From Lelliottia nimipressuralis (GTDB lineage Bacteria; Pseudomonadota; Gammaproteobacteria; Enterobacterales; Enterobacteriaceae): 64,000 nt of DNA. Positions 36,418 through 48,574 of this stretch are shown here, piece by piece; position 1 is the stretch's first letter, and each line of letters opens with the position of its first letter. Made by a program: the position numbers and the translations under genes. The stretch lies in NCBI RefSeq assembly GCF_004402045.1, contig NZ_SOMG01000023.1, forward strand, positions 1 to 64,000, in the 5' to 3' direction. The notes below the pieces were generated by a model that was not told the origin of the DNA, ran no database searches, and saw only the letters and a list, made by a program, of their open reading frames with translations.

Positions 36418-37360
36418 CGTAAGTAAGGCGAGCCTGCCTAAGGCAATTTTTTTAATGGGCCCAACGGCCTCCGGCAAAACCGCGCTAGCCATTGAGTTGC
36501 GTAAAGTTTTGCCTGTAGAGTTGATTAGCGTCGACTCCGCCCTCATCTACCGAGGGATGGACATCGGCACGGCGAAGCCGGACGCAGAAGAGCTGCGCGC
36601 GGCACCGCACCGTTTGTTGGATATTCTCGACCCGGCTCAGGCATACTCCGCAGCGGATTTCCGCCGGGATGCCTTAGCCGAGATGGCCGAGATAACGGCG
36701 GCGGGACGTATACCGCTGTTGGTTGGCGGAACCATGCTTTATTTCAAGGCGTTGCTGGAGGGGCTCTCTCCTCTGCCATCAGCGGACCCGGAAGTAAGAG
36801 CGAAAATCGAGCAGCAGGCGGCAGAGCAGGGTTGGGACGTTTTGCATAAGCAACTGGCGGAGATAGACCCGGTTGCGGCAGCACGAATCCATCCAAATGA
36901 TCCGCAAAGGCTTTCCCGGGCACTGGAAGTTTTTTTCATTTCGGGTAAAACTTTAACGGAACTGACGCAAACGTCAGGAGACGCTCTGCCGTATCAGGTG
37001 CATCAGTTCGCCATCGCCCCGGCGAGCCGTGAACTGCTCCATCAGCGAATTGAGCAGCGTTTTCATCAGATGTTAGCTTCAGATTTTGAAGCAGAAGTGC
37101 GGGCGCTATTTGCCCGTGGAGATTTGCATACGGACATGCCTTCCATTCGTTGTGTGGGATACCGCCAGATGTGGTCGTATCTTGAAGGTGAGATTTCATA
37201 CGATGAAATGGTTTATCGAGGTGTTTGCGCCACGAGACAGTTAGCGAAGCGCCAGATCACCTGGTTGCGCGGTTGGGAGGGGGTTCACTGGTTAGACAGT
37301 GAAAAACCACAACAGGCGTTAAACGAAGTGATTGAGGTTGTTGGTGATATCGCTCACTGA
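36410..37360 (+). CDS. miaA: tRNA dimethylallyltransferase MiaA
   Basis: A 316-residue enzyme that adds the isopentenyl group to A37 of tRNAs reading UNN codons, before thiomethylation by MiaB. The P-loop [11 protein letters not shown] (residues 17-27) and [16 protein letters not shown] are intact. It starts inside the end of mutL. In E. coli hfq promoters lie within miaA. Confidence 0.98.
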   Translation: MIDVSKASLPKAIFLMGPTASGKTALAIELRKVLPVELISVDSALIYRGMDIGTAKPDAEELRAAPHRLLDILDPAQAYSAADFRRDALAEMAEITAAGRIPLLVGGTMLYFKALLEGLSPLPSADPEVRAKIEQQAAEQGWDVLHKQLAEIDPVAAARIHPNDPQRLSRALEVFFISGKTLTELTQTSGDALPYQVHQFAIAPASRELLHQRIEQRFHQMLASDFEAEVRALFARGDLHTDMPSIRCVGYRQMWSYLEGEISYDEMVYRGVCATRQLAKRQITWLRGWEGVHWLDSEKPQQALNEVIEVVGDIAH

Positions 37361-37433
37361 ATGTGTACAATTGAGTCGTATCGTGCGCAATTTTTCAGAA
37401 TCGCAAGGTTCTAAGTACAAAACAAGCATATAA

Positions 37434-37757
<324 letters not shown>

Positions 37758-37831
37758 GGTTTCGCGCTGTTATCCACACGGGGAGCCAGCGATCCTGCGT
37801 TCCCCGCTGATCTTTTTTGAGGATTTTACGC

Positions 37832-39112
37832 TTGTTTGACCGTTATGATGCCGGTGAGCAGGCGGTGCTGGTACACATCTATTTTTCGCAAGACAAAGAT
37901 ATGGAAGACCTCCAGGAGTTTGAATCTCTGGTCTCTTCCGCCGGTGTCGAAGCAATGCAGGTGATTACCGGTAGCCGTAAAGCGCCGCACCCAAAGTATT
38001 TTGTTGGTGAAGGTAAAGCAGTTGAAATTGCGGATGCCGTAAAAGCAACCGGCGCGTCAGTCGTGCTGTTTGACCATGCGCTGTCTCCGGCTCAGGAACG
38101 TAACCTGGAACGTCTTTGCGAATGCCGTGTTATCGATCGCACGGGTTTGATTTTAGATATTTTTGCTCAGCGTGCACGTACCCACGAAGGTAAGCTGCAG
38201 GTTGAGCTGGCGCAGTTGCGCCATCTGGCGACGCGGCTTGTGCGTGGCTGGACCCACCTTGAAAGACAGAAAGGCGGGATTGGTTTGCGCGGTCCGGGTG
38301 AGACCCAGCTCGAAACCGACCGCCGTTTGCTGCGTGGCCGTATTACCCAGATCCTTTCACGTCTGGAACGCGTTGAGAAACAGCGTGAGCAAGGGCGCCG
38401 CGCGCGCTCAAAAGCCGACATCCCGACGGTGTCGCTGGTGGGGTATACCAACGCCGGTAAGTCCACCCTGTTTAACCAGATTACTGAGGCCCAGGTATAT
38501 GCCGCAGACCAGCTGTTTGCGACCCTGGACCCAACGTTGCGTCGTATCGACGTTGCCGACGTCGGCGAGACGGTGCTGGCGGATACCGTAGGGTTTATCC
38601 GCCATCTGCCGCACGACCTGGTGGCGGCGTTTAAAGCCACCTTGCAGGAGACGCGACAGGCGACCCTGCTGGTGCACGTGATTGATGCTGCAGACGTTCG
38701 CGTGCAGGAGAACATCGACGCGGTAAACGTGGTGCTCGAAGAGATCGACGCCCACGAGATCCCAACCCTGTTGGTGATGAACAAGATCGATATGCTGGAG
38801 GATTTCGAGCCGCGTATCGACCGAGATGAAGAGAACAAACCGATTCGGGTCTGGCTTTCTGCCCAGTCCGGTATTGGTGTGCCACTGCTTTTCCAGGCTT
38901 TGACAGAACGTCTTTCCGGTGAGGTAGCCCAGCACACGCTGCGATTGCCGCCACAGGAAGGCAGGCTGCGCAGCCGGTTTTATCAGCTTCAGGCGATAGA
39001 AAAAGAGTGGATGGAGGATGACGGCAGCGTGGGGATGCAGGTGCGTATGCCGATCGTTGACTGGCGTCGCCTCTGTAAACAAGAACCTGCGCTGGTCGAC
39101 TATATCGTCTGA
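37832..39112 (+). CDS. hflX: GTPase HflX
   Basis: A 426-residue OBG-HflX-family GTPase that splits stalled or heat-damaged 70S ribosomes. An N-terminal HflX domain with a coiled linker precedes the G domain: G1 [10 protein letters not shown]3 DTVGF, G4 NKID. The start is read as TTG at 37832 (LFDRYDAG), giving the E. coli length, with GAGGA 8 bases upstream. The 74-base hfq-hflX gap contains a perfect TTATCCACA at 37770-37778, of unknown meaning. Confidence 0.95.
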   Translation: MFDRYDAGEQAVLVHIYFSQDKDMEDLQEFESLVSSAGVEAMQVITGSRKAPHPKYFVGEGKAVEIADAVKATGASVVLFDHALSPAQERNLERLCECRVIDRTGLILDIFAQRARTHEGKLQVELAQLRHLATRLVRGWTHLERQKGGIGLRGPGETQLETDRRLLRGRITQILSRLERVEKQREQGRRARSKADIPTVSLVGYTNAGKSTLFNQITEAQVYAADQLFATLDPTLRRIDVADVGETVLADTVGFIRHLPHDLVAAFKATLQETRQATLLVHVIDAADVRVQENIDAVNVVLEEIDAHEIPTLLVMNKIDMLEDFEPRIDRDEENKPIRVWLSAQSGIGVPLLFQALTERLSGEVAQHTLRLPPQEGRLRSRFYQLQAIEKEWMEDDGSVGMQVRMPIVDWRRLCKQEPALVDYIV

Positions 39113-39168
39113 TCAGAAAGGGTATGCCTGAATAATTCGCCCTTGCATAACAAATATGGAGCATATAC

Positions 39169-40428
39169 ATGGCGTGGAATCAGCCCGGTAATAACGGACA
39201 GGACCGCGACCCGTGGGGAAGCAGCAATAATCAAGGCGGCAACTCTGGGGGAAATGGCAACAAAGGTGGTCGCGAGCAGGGGCCGCCGGATCTGGATGAT
39301 ATCTTCCGCAAGCTAAGCAAGAAGCTTGGTGGTCTTGGCGGAGGTAAAGGTTCTGGCTCAGGTGGAAATTCCACCCAGGGGCCGCGCCCGCAAATGGGTG
39401 GCCGCGTGGTGGGCATTGTTGCCGCTGCCGTGGTTATCATCTGGGCTGCTACCGGGTTCTACACCATTAAAGAAGCGGAGCGCGGTGTCGTTACGCGTTT
39501 TGGTAAATTCAGCCATCTGGTTGAGCCGGGTCTGAACTGGAAGCCGACCTTCATTGACGACGTCACCGCGGTAAACGTGGAGTCCGTCCGTGAACTGGCG
39601 GCGTCTGGTGTGATGCTGACGTCTGATGAAAACGTGGTGCGCGTTGAGATGAACGTGCAGTACCGCGTGACCGATCCTGAACGTTATCTGTTTAGCGTGA
39701 CCAGTGCGGATGACAGCCTGCGTCAGGCGACCGACAGCGCCCTGCGCGGCGTGATCGGTAAATACACCATGGACCGCATCCTGACCGAAGGTCGTACCGT
39801 TATTCGTAGCGATACCCAGCGCGAGCTGGAAGAGACCATCCGTCCGTACAACATGGGTATTACCCTGCTGGACGTCAACTTCCAGGCTGCACGTCCGCCG
39901 GAAGAAGTGAAAGCGGCATTTGACGATGCGATTGCTGCCCGTGAGAACGAACAGCAGTACATCCGTGAAGCAGAAGCGTACACCAACGAAGTTCAGCCAC
40001 GTGCTAACGGTCAGGCGCAGCGTATTCTGGAAGAAGCACGCGCGTATAAGACCCAGACCATCCTGGAAGCTCAGGGTGAAGTGGCTCGCTTCGCGCGCAT
40101 CCTGCCGGAATATAAAGCGGCGCCGGAAATCACCCGTGAGCGTCTCTATATCGAGACCATGGAAAAAGTGCTGAGCCATACCCGCAAAGTGCTGGTTAAC
40201 GACAGCAAAGGCGGAAACCTGATGGTTCTTCCGTTGGATCAGATGCTGAAAGGCGGTTCTGCGCCAGCCGCGAAAGACACTAGCGGTGCGAACAACCTGC
40301 TGCGTCTGCCGCCTGCTTCATCAGGCAGCTCCAGCGCGAACACAACGCCTTCTTCGAACGATGGTGACATCATGGACCAACGCCGTGCTAACGCGCAGCG
40401 TAACGACTACCAGCGTCAGGGGGAATAA
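39169..40428 (+). CDS. hflK: FtsH modulator subunit HflK
   Basis: A 419-residue SPFH-domain protein that assembles with HflC into the large periplasmic cage around the FtsH protease, limiting its access to membrane substrates. It has a glycine- and asparagine-rich N-terminal cytoplasmic tail (residues 1-75), one membrane helix (about 80-100), then the SPFH domain, a helical region rich in Glu, Ala and Arg, and a disordered Ser-rich tail. Same length as in E. coli. Two bases separate it from hflC. Confidence 0.97.
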   Translation: MAWNQPGNNGQDRDPWGSSNNQGGNSGGNGNKGGREQGPPDLDDIFRKLSKKLGGLGGGKGSGSGGNSTQGPRPQMGGRVVGIVAAAVVIIWAATGFYTIKEAERGVVTRFGKFSHLVEPGLNWKPTFIDDVTAVNVESVRELAASGVMLTSDENVVRVEMNVQYRVTDPERYLFSVTSADDSLRQATDSALRGVIGKYTMDRILTEGRTVIRSDTQRELEETIRPYNMGITLLDVNFQAARPPEEVKAAFDDAIAARENEQQYIREAEAYTNEVQPRANGQAQRILEEARAYKTQTILEAQGEVARFARILPEYKAAPEITRERLYIETMEKVLSHTRKVLVNDSKGGNLMVLPLDQMLKGGSAPAAKDTSGANNLLRLPPASSGSSSANTTPSSNDGDIMDQRRANAQRNDYQRQGE

Positions 40429-40430
40429 GG

Positions 40431-41435
40431 ATGCGTAAGTCAGTTATTGCGATCATCATCATCGTATTGGTCGTGCTTTATACCTCTATCTTCGTTGTGA
40501 AAGAGGGTGAACGTGGGATTAAGTTCCAGTTCAGCAGCGTCGTTCGTGACAGTGACAAGCGTCCGGTGATTTATGAGCCGGGCCTGCACTTCAAGGTGCC
40601 TTTCATTCAGTCGGTGAAAACGCTCGATGCACGTATCCAGACGATGGATAACCAGGCCGACCGTTTCGTGACCAAAGAGAAGAAAGACCTGATCGTTGAT
40701 TCCTATATCAAATGGCGCATCAGTGATTTCAGCCGTTACTTCCTGGCGACAGGCGGCGGTGACGTTTCTCAGGCGGAAGTGCTGTTGAAACGTAAGTTCT
40801 CTGACCGTCTGCGCTCTGAGATTGGTCGTCTGGATGTGAAAGATATCGTGACCGACTCCCGTGGTCGTCTGACGCTGGAAGTGCGTGATGCGCTGAACTC
40901 CGGTACAGCGGGCACGGAAGACGAAGTCTCAACGCCGGCTGCAGATGATGCGATTGCCAAAGCAGCAGAACGTGTTCAGGCTGAAACCAACGGCAAAGTG
41001 CCGGTGATCAACCCGAACAGTATGGCCGCGCTGGGTATTGAAGTGGTTGACGTGCGTATTAAGCAGATCAACCTGCCAGTGGAAGTGTCCGAGGCGATTT
41101 ACAACCGTATGCGCGCCGAGCGTGAAGCGGTCGCACGTCGTCATCGTTCACAGGGCCAGGAAGAGGCTGAGAAACTGCGTGCCGCTGCGGACTATGAAGT
41201 CACTAAGACGCTGGCGGAATCTGAGCGTCAGGGCCGTATTCTGCGCGGTGAAGGTGATGCTGAAGCCGCGAAGCTGTTCGCCGATGCTTTCAGCCAGGAT
41301 CCCGACTTCTACGCCTTTATCCGTAGCCTGCGTGCTTACGAGAATAGCTTCCAGAGCAACCAGGATGTGATGGTGCTCAGCCCGGACAGCGATTTCTTCC
41401 GTTATATGAAGACGCCGACTAACGCAACGCGATAA
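40431..41435 (+). CDS. hflC: FtsH modulator subunit HflC
   Basis: A 334-residue SPFH-domain partner of HflK, with an N-terminal membrane anchor (residues 2-20) and a periplasmic SPFH domain plus helical segment (EREAVARRHRSQGQEEAEKLRAAADYEV). It has the E. coli length and no protease active site. It ends the superoperon before a strong terminator. Confidence 0.97.
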   Translation: MRKSVIAIIIIVLVVLYTSIFVVKEGERGIKFQFSSVVRDSDKRPVIYEPGLHFKVPFIQSVKTLDARIQTMDNQADRFVTKEKKDLIVDSYIKWRISDFSRYFLATGGGDVSQAEVLLKRKFSDRLRSEIGRLDVKDIVTDSRGRLTLEVRDALNSGTAGTEDEVSTPAADDAIAKAAERVQAETNGKVPVINPNSMAALGIEVVDVRIKQINLPVEVSEAIYNRMRAEREAVARRHRSQGQEEAEKLRAAADYEVTKTLAESERQGRILRGEGDAEAAKLFADAFSQDPDFYAFIRSLRAYENSFQSNQDVMVLSPDSDFFRYMKTPTNATR

Positions 41436-41457
41436 ACTCAGGCTCGTTTGAGTACTC

Positions 41458-41492
41458 AAACCACCGCTCCCAACGGAGCGGTGGTTTTCTTT
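41458..41492 (+). terminator. Terminator of the hfq-hflXKC operon
   Basis: A perfect 13-bp stem AAACCACCGCTCC/GGAGCGGTGGTTT with a 4-base loop, followed by TCTTTT, 22 bases beyond the hflC stop. Confidence 0.93.
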
Positions 41493-41506
41493 TATAAGGA
41501 TTAAAA

Positions 41507-43107
<1,601 letters not shown>

Positions 43108-43117
43108 TGATGGTTTC

Positions 43118-43186
43118 GCCCGGCGGCGCTGCGCTTGCCGGGCCTACAAAACCCATCACAGGCCGGATAAGCAACGCGCATCCGGC
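43118..43186. repeat. Pair of REP units (BIME) after purA
   Basis: Two palindromes, GCCCGGCGGCG...TTGCCGGGC (43118-43143) and GCCGGATAAGC...GCATCCGGC (43162-43186), lie 18 bases apart. The second is followed by TTTTTCG and may act as the purA terminator. Confidence 0.8.
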
Positions 43187-43308
43187 TTTTTCGTCCTCCT
43201 TCCTCCTTTCAGTTCAAATAAATTAGCCCCTAACTATCTGGCTGGTTTATCATCATTAATGAATATCTGTGCGGTTTGTCCGCGATTTCCCTTTTTCCTG
43301 AGGTTGAT

Positions 43309-43734
43309 GTGCAGTTAACAAGTTTCACCGATTACGGCTTACGTGCGCTGATTTACATGGCGTCGTTACCCGATGGGAAAATGACCAGTATCTCTGAAGT
43401 GACAGAGGTCTACGGCGTATCCCGTAATCATATGGTCAAAATAATCAATCAACTTAGTCGTGCCGGATATGTTGCTGCCGTCCGCGGGAAGAATGGTGGG
43501 ATCCGTCTCGGTAAACCGGCGCGGAGTATTCGTGTTGGCGATGTGGTACGTGAACTGGAACCGCTATCTCTGGTGAACTGCAGTAGCGAGTTCTGCCACA
43601 TTACGCCCGCTTGCCGCCTGAAACAGGCGCTTTCTAAGGCCGTGCAAAGTTTTCTTATGGAGCTGGATAACTACACGCTGGCCGATTTGGTTGAAGAGAA
43701 TCAACCGCTTTATAAATTATTGCTGGTGGAATGA
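43309..43734 (+). CDS. nsrR: Nitric-oxide-sensing repressor NsrR
   Basis: A 141-residue Rrf2-family repressor that holds an NO-sensitive iron-sulfur cluster and controls hmp, ytfE, hcp and other nitrosative-stress genes. The cluster cysteines C91, C96 and C102 are in [13 protein letters not shown]; the helix-turn-helix is in residues 27-50. Translation starts at GTG 43309 with GAGG upstream, giving the E. coli length. It is followed by rnr after 38 bases; in E. coli nsrR, rnr and rlmB are co-transcribed. Confidence 0.97.
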   Translation: MQLTSFTDYGLRALIYMASLPDGKMTSISEVTEVYGVSRNHMVKIINQLSRAGYVAAVRGKNGGIRLGKPARSIRVGDVVRELEPLSLVNCSSEFCHITPACRLKQALSKAVQSFLMELDNYTLADLVEENQPLYKLLLVE

Positions 43735-43772
43735 AGAAAATTTCCACCGGAGCTGACAACGGAGGAACCGAC

Positions 43773-46214
43773 ATGTCACACGATCCTTTCCAGGAACGCG
43801 AAGCCGAAAAATACGCGAATCCTATTCCCAGCCGTGAGTTCATCATTGAACACTTAACAAAACGCGAAAAACCCGCCAATCGTGAAGAACTTGCCGTTGA
43901 ATTAAACATTGAAGGTGAAGAGCAAATTGAAGCCCTTCGCCGCCGCCTGCGCGCGATGGAGCGCGACGGGCAGCTGGTCTTTACCCGCCGCCAGTGCTAC
44001 GCACTGCCAGAACGCCTCGATCTGCTGAAAGGGACCGTCATTGGTCACCGCGATGGCTTCGGCTTCCTGCGCGTTGAGGGGCGTAAAGACGATCTGTACC
44101 TCTCATCTGAACAGATGAAAATGTGCATCCACGGTGACCAGATCCTGGCGCAGCCGCTGGGCGCCGACCGTAAAGGTCGCCGCGAAGCGCGCGTCGTGCG
44201 CGTTCTGGTGCCAAAAACCAGCCAGATTGTCGGTCGCTACTTTACCGACGCGGGCGTGGGCTTCGTGGTACCGGACGACAGCCGTCTGAGCTTCGACATC
44301 CTGATCCCACCTGAAGAGGTGATGGGCGCACGCATGGGATTTGTGGTGGTGGTTGAACTCACCCAGCGTCCAACTCGTCGTACAAAAGCAGTGGGTAAAA
44401 TCGTCGAAGTGCTGGGCGACAATATGGGTACCACGATGGCCGTTGATATGGCGCTGCGTACCCATGAAATTCCGTACATCTGGCCGAAAGCGGTTGAAGA
44501 CCAGATCGAAAGCCTGCGTGAAGAAGTCCCGGAAGAATCCAAAGTGGGCCGCGTGGATCTGCGCTCCCTGCCGCTGGTCACTATCGATGGTGAAGACGCC
44601 CGCGACTTCGATGATGCCGTCTACTGCGAGAAAAAACGCGGTGGCGGCTGGCGTCTGTGGGTGGCGATTGCAGACGTAAGTTACTATGTTCGTCCGCATA
44701 CCCCACTGGATAATGAAGCGCGTAGCCGTGGCACCTCAGTCTACTTCCCGTCGCAGGTTGTACCAATGCTGCCGGAAGTGCTGTCTAACGGCCTGTGCTC
44801 CCTGAACCCGCAGGTTGACCGCCTCTGTATGGTTTGTGAGATGACCATCTCCACCAAAGGGCGCTTAACAGGCTACAAGTTCTACGAAGCGGTAATGAGC
44901 TCACATGCGCGTCTGACCTATACCAAGGTCTGGCATATGCTGCAGGGCGACCAGGATCTGCGCGAGCAATATGCGCCGCTGGTCAAACATATTGAAGAGC
45001 TGCATAACCTCTACAAAACGCTGGATCAGGCACGCGAAGAGCGCGGCGGGATCTCGTTTGAAAGCGAAGAGGCGAAGTTTATCTTCAATGCTGAACGCCG
45101 CATTGAGCGTATCGAACAGACCCAGCGTAACGATGCGCACAAGCTGATCGAAGAGTGTATGATCCTGGCGAACATCTCGGCGGCACGCTTCGTCGAGAAA
45201 GCCAAAGAACCGGCGCTGTTCCGTATTCACGATAAGCCGTCAACGGAAGCCATCACTGCGTTCCGCTCTGTACTGGCTGAGCTTGGCCTGGAGCTGCCGG
45301 GCGGTAACAAACCCGAGCCGCGCGATTACGCTGAGCTGCTGGAGTCCATTGGCGACCGTCCGGATGCCGAAATGCTGCAGACGATGCTGCTGCGCTCTAT
45401 GAAGCAGGCGATTTACGATCCGGAAAACCGCGGCCACTTCGGCCTGGCGCTGCAGTCTTATGCCCACTTCACATCGCCGATCCGTCGTTATCCTGACCTG
45501 TCTCTGCACCGCGCGATCAAGTATCTGCTTGCGCAGGAGCAGGGCCATAAAGGGAACACCACCGAAACCGGTGGCTACCACTATTCGATGGAAGAGATGC
45601 TGCAGCTCGGTCAGCACTGCTCCATGGCCGAACGTCGTGCTGATGAAGCCACTCGTGACGTGGCGGACTGGCTGAAGTGTGACTTTATGCTGGACCAGGT
45701 CGGTAACATCTTCAAAGGCGTGATTGCCAGCGTGACCGGCTTTGGCTTCTTCGTTCGTCTGGATGAGCTGTTTATCGACGGTCTGGTGCACGTCTCCAGC
45801 CTGGATAACGACTATTATCGTTTCGACCAGGTTGGTCAGCGCCTGATTGGTGAATCCGGCGGTCAGACCTATCGTCTGGGCGATCGTGTGGAAGTGAAGG
45901 TCGAGGCCGTCAATATGGATGACCGCAAAATCGATTTCAGCCTGATCTCCAGCGAGCGCGCGCCGCGTAACGTCGGTAAAACCGAGCGTGAAAGGGCGAA
46001 AAAAGGCGGAAATGGCAAAGCGAACGGCAAGCGCCGTCAGGCCGGTAAGAAGGTAAACTTCGAGCCGGACAGCGCGTTCCGTGGCGAGAAAAAGCAGAAG
46101 CCGAAGGCGGAAAAGAAAGAGGCTCGCTCAGCGAAAAAGCCTTCCGCTAAGACACAGAAAATAGCTGCCGCCACCAAAGCGAAGCGCGCGGCCAAGAAAA
46201 AGCAGGCGGAGTAA
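43773..46214 (+). CDS. rnr: Ribonuclease R
   Basis: An 813-residue 3'-5' exoribonuclease that degrades structured RNA, works in trans-translation and is cold induced. It has an N-terminal helix-turn-helix, two cold-shock domains, the RNB catalytic domain with the Asp cluster [14 protein letters not shown] (about residues 270-285), an S1 domain (about 640-725) and a Lys/Arg-rich tail (last 90 residues). Start ATG 43773 (MSHDPFQ) with GGAGGA upstream, same length as in E. coli. Confidence 0.97.
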   Translation: MSHDPFQEREAEKYANPIPSREFIIEHLTKREKPANREELAVELNIEGEEQIEALRRRLRAMERDGQLVFTRRQCYALPERLDLLKGTVIGHRDGFGFLRVEGRKDDLYLSSEQMKMCIHGDQILAQPLGADRKGRREARVVRVLVPKTSQIVGRYFTDAGVGFVVPDDSRLSFDILIPPEEVMGARMGFVVVVELTQRPTRRTKAVGKIVEVLGDNMGTTMAVDMALRTHEIPYIWPKAVEDQIESLREEVPEESKVGRVDLRSLPLVTIDGEDARDFDDAVYCEKKRGGGWRLWVAIADVSYYVRPHTPLDNEARSRGTSVYFPSQVVPMLPEVLSNGLCSLNPQVDRLCMVCEMTISTKGRLTGYKFYEAVMSSHARLTYTKVWHMLQGDQDLREQYAPLVKHIEELHNLYKTLDQAREERGGISFESEEAKFIFNAERRIERIEQTQRNDAHKLIEECMILANISAARFVEKAKEPALFRIHDKPSTEAITAFRSVLAELGLELPGGNKPEPRDYAELLESIGDRPDAEMLQTMLLRSMKQAIYDPENRGHFGLALQSYAHFTSPIRRYPDLSLHRAIKYLLAQEQGHKGNTTETGGYHYSMEEMLQLGQHCSMAERRADEATRDVADWLKCDFMLDQVGNIFKGVIASVTGFGFFVRLDELFIDGLVHVSSLDNDYYRFDQVGQRLIGESGGQTYRLGDRVEVKVEAVNMDDRKIDFSLISSERAPRNVGKTERERAKKGGNGKANGKRRQAGKKVNFEPDSAFRGEKKQKPKAEKKEARSAKKPSAKTQKIAAATKAKRAAKKKQAE

Positions 46215-46231
46215 TCCTCCCCTCACCCTGA

Positions 46232-46254
46232 CCCTCTCCCCAATGGGGAGAGGG
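46232..46254. repeat. CCCTCTCCCC/GGGGAGAGGG hairpin between rnr and rlmB
   Basis: A perfect 10-bp stem with a 3-base loop in the 68-base gap, preceded by CTCACCCTGA; it is followed on the plus strand by AAAAGA, not T, so it is not a plus-strand terminator. It shares its stem with the hairpin at 23058. Confidence 0.65.
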
Positions 46255-46282
46255 AAAAGAACAGTCATAATGAGAACCATCA

Positions 46283-47014
46283 ATGAGTGAAATGATTTAC
46301 GGCATCCACGCGGTGCAGGCCCTGCTGGAGCGCGCACCGGAGCGTTTTCAGGAAGTGTTTATTCTGAAAGGGCGTGAAGACAAGCGTCTGATGCCGCTGA
46401 TCCACGCGCTGGAAGCGCAGGGCGTGGTGATCCAGCTGGCAAACCGCCAGTTCCTGGATGAGAAAAGTGAAGGCGCGGTTCACCAGGGGATTATCGCCCG
46501 CGTGAAGCCGGGCCGTCAGTATCAGGAAAACGATCTGCCGGATCTGATTGCTGAACTGGATAATCCGTTCTTCCTGATCCTCGATGGCGTAACCGATCCG
46601 CACAACCTCGGCGCGTGTCTGCGCAGCGCGGATGCGGCGGGCGTGCACGCGGTGATCGTGCCGAAAGATCGTTCTGCACAGCTGAACGCGACGGCGAAGA
46701 AAGTGGCCTGCGGCGCGGCGGAAAACGTTCCGCTGATCCGCGTGACCAACCTGGCGCGCACCATGCGTCTGCTGCAGGAAGAGAACATCTGGATCGTCGG
46801 TACCGCCGGTGAAGCGGACCATACCCTGTATCAGAGCAAAATGACCGGCCGTCTGGCGCTGGTGATGGGGGCGGAAGGTGAAGGTATGCGTCGCCTGACG
46901 CGCGAGCACTGCGACGAGCTGATCAGCATCCCGATGGCGGGCAGCGTGTCGTCCCTGAACGTTTCTGTCGCGACGGGCATCTGCCTGTTTGAAGCGGTGC
47001 GTCAGCGCGGGTAG
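46283..47014 (+). CDS. rlmB: 23S rRNA (guanosine-2'-O-)-methyltransferase RlmB
   Basis: A 243-residue SPOUT (SpoU) methyltransferase that modifies G2251 in the peptidyl-transferase region of 23S rRNA. An L30e-like N-terminal domain precedes the knotted catalytic domain with motif 1 [18 protein letters not shown], motif 2 ([11 protein letters not shown]) and motif 3 ([18 protein letters not shown]). E. coli length. Confidence 0.97.
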   Translation: MSEMIYGIHAVQALLERAPERFQEVFILKGREDKRLMPLIHALEAQGVVIQLANRQFLDEKSEGAVHQGIIARVKPGRQYQENDLPDLIAELDNPFFLILDGVTDPHNLGACLRSADAAGVHAVIVPKDRSAQLNATAKKVACGAAENVPLIRVTNLARTMRLLQEENIWIVGTAGEADHTLYQSKMTGRLALVMGAEGEGMRRLTREHCDELISIPMAGSVSSLNVSVATGICLFEAVRQRG

Positions 47015-47022
47015 CCTGTTAT

Positions 47023-47098
47023 GCCGGGTGGCGGCTTCGCCTTACCCGGCCGACAAAGACACGGTACCGTAGGCCCGGTAAGCGCAGCGCCACCGGGC
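47023..47098. repeat. Pair of REP units (BIME) between rlmB and the MHS transporter
   Basis: Palindromes GCCGGGTGGCGG...CTTACCCGGC (47023-47050) and GCCCGGTAAGCG...GCCACCGGGC (47073-47098), 22 bases apart, fill the gap between converging genes. Confidence 0.8.
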
Positions 47099-47105
47099 AT
47101 TTACC

Positions 47106-48380
47106 TCACTCCTCCAGTGACCGCAAATGGTCATTCTTCCTCAGCGTTAACAGCGCAACAATACTCACTACCGCCGTCGCCATCACGTAATACGCCGGAA
47201 TATCCAGGTTCCCCGTTTCTTTAATCAGGCCGGTGATAATCAGCCCCGCGCACCCTGAGAAAATCGCGTTCGACAGGGAGTAGGCCAGCCCTAGCCCGGT
47301 ATAGCGTACGCGCGTTGGGAACATCTCCGAGAGCATCGCCGGCCCGGGACCTGCCAGCATCCCCACCAGGCCGCCTGCAATCAACACCACAACAGCCTTC
47401 ACCGCCAGGGTGCTGGACTCCGCCTGCAGTATTTTCAGCAGCGGCAGGGCGAGGAGCAGGAGCAGCGCGGTGGCGATAATCATCACCGTGCGGCGGCCAA
47501 TCCTGTCGCTCAGGATCCCCGACGGGATAATCGTCAGCGCAAAACCGATATTCGAAATCACCGCAATCAGCAGCGCCTGGTTAAACCCGGTGTGCAGCGC
47601 TGACTGCAGATAGGTCGGCATAATGACCAGATAGGTATACCCCGCCGCGGACCAGACCATCACCCGGCCAATCCCCATTACGATGGCTTTGACCGTAGCG
47701 ACGGTATCCGCCTGAGCGGCAACCGGTTTTTCCTGCTGCTGCACAAAGCTTGGCGTCTCTTCCATACTGACACGCAGCCACAGCGCAACAACGCCCATAG
47801 GCAGCGCCAGGAAGAACGGAATGCGCCAGCCCCAGTCATGCAATGCCTCAGGCGTGAGGAGGGCGGAGAGCAGCGCTACGATGCCTGCGCCCGCCAACAG
47901 GCCCAGTGCCACGGTGAAGGACTGCCACGCACCATAGAGCCCGCGCTTGCCGCGTGGGGCAAACTCCGTCATCAGCGAGACCGCACCGCCGTACTCACCA
48001 CCCGCGAACAACCCCTGCAGGATGCGCAGCAGGGTGATAATCAGCGGTGCAGCGATACCGATGCTGGCGTAAACCGGCACAAGACCGATGGCGGCAGTGG
48101 CGAGCGTCATCAGCACCAGCACAATAATCAGCGTCGGTTTTCGGCCAATCCGGTCGCCGATGCGGCCAAACACCACCGCACCCAGCGGACGGAAGAAGAA
48201 AGCGATGGCAAATGAGGCGTAGGTGAGGATCAGGCTGGTGAGGCCCGCTTCCCCTTCAAGCTGGAAGAAATTTTTCGCAATGACGGTCGCCAGAAAACCG
48301 TATACCGCAAACTCATACCACTCGATAAAGTTACCAATGGAGCCTGCAATTAATGCTCGCTTGTGCGCATCCGGTTGCAT
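47106..48380 (-). CDS. MFS transporter, metabolite:H+ symporter (MHS) family
   Basis: A 424-residue protein with 12 membrane helices. The N terminus (ALIAGSIGNFIEWYEFAVYGFLA), FGRIGDRIGRKPTLI and the LLRILQGLFAGGEYGGAVSLMTEFAP segment are typical of the MHS group that includes ProP, KgtP and ShiA. The substrate is unknown, likely a small carboxylate, betaine or similar. The start is ATG 48380, with GAGG 7 bases upstream. The gene lies where E. coli has the yjfI-yjfM block and is divergent from aidB. Confidence 0.85.
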   Translation of the reverse strand: MQPDAHKRALIAGSIGNFIEWYEFAVYGFLATVIAKNFFQLEGEAGLTSLILTYASFAIAFFFRPLGAVVFGRIGDRIGRKPTLIIVLVLMTLATAAIGLVPVYASIGIAAPLIITLLRILQGLFAGGEYGGAVSLMTEFAPRGKRGLYGAWQSFTVALGLLAGAGIVALLSALLTPEALHDWGWRIPFFLALPMGVVALWLRVSMEETPSFVQQQEKPVAAQADTVATVKAIVMGIGRVMVWSAAGYTYLVIMPTYLQSALHTGFNQALLIAVISNIGFALTIIPSGILSDRIGRRTVMIIATALLLLLALPLLKILQAESSTLAVKAVVVLIAGGLVGMLAGPGPAMLSEMFPTRVRYTGLGLAYSLSNAIFSGCAGLIITGLIKETGNLDIPAYYVMATAVVSIVALLTLRKNDHLRSLEE

Positions 48381-48457
48381 AACTTTCCTCACTGAAAGGG
48401 GGAGAGAATAAATTATTCAACAAAGCAGAAGGGATGAAATAGTTTATTCTTATATTC

Positions 48458-48473
48458 TGTGAGCTATTTCACG
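48458..48473. promoter_or_regulatory. CRP-like site between the MHS transporter and aidB
   Basis: TGTGA-N6-TCACG, one mismatch from the CRP consensus with AT-rich flanks, lies 78 bases upstream of the transporter start and 102 upstream of aidB in a 194-base divergent gap. Its position better suits the transporter. Confidence 0.5.
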
Positions 48474-48574
48474 AATGATATCAGCGGGATCGCGAACGTG
48501 TGACCCCCCTCCCATGCAGTGTGTGCGCGGTCTGTCCATACTTATCGTCATTGCCACTGAAGGAGGGAGACAGC

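Noticed and set aside
48500..48574. N-terminal extension of AidB from an upstream start
   Set aside because: E. coli AidB starts at MHWQTHTVF, and GGAGGGAG sits just upstream of that ATG.
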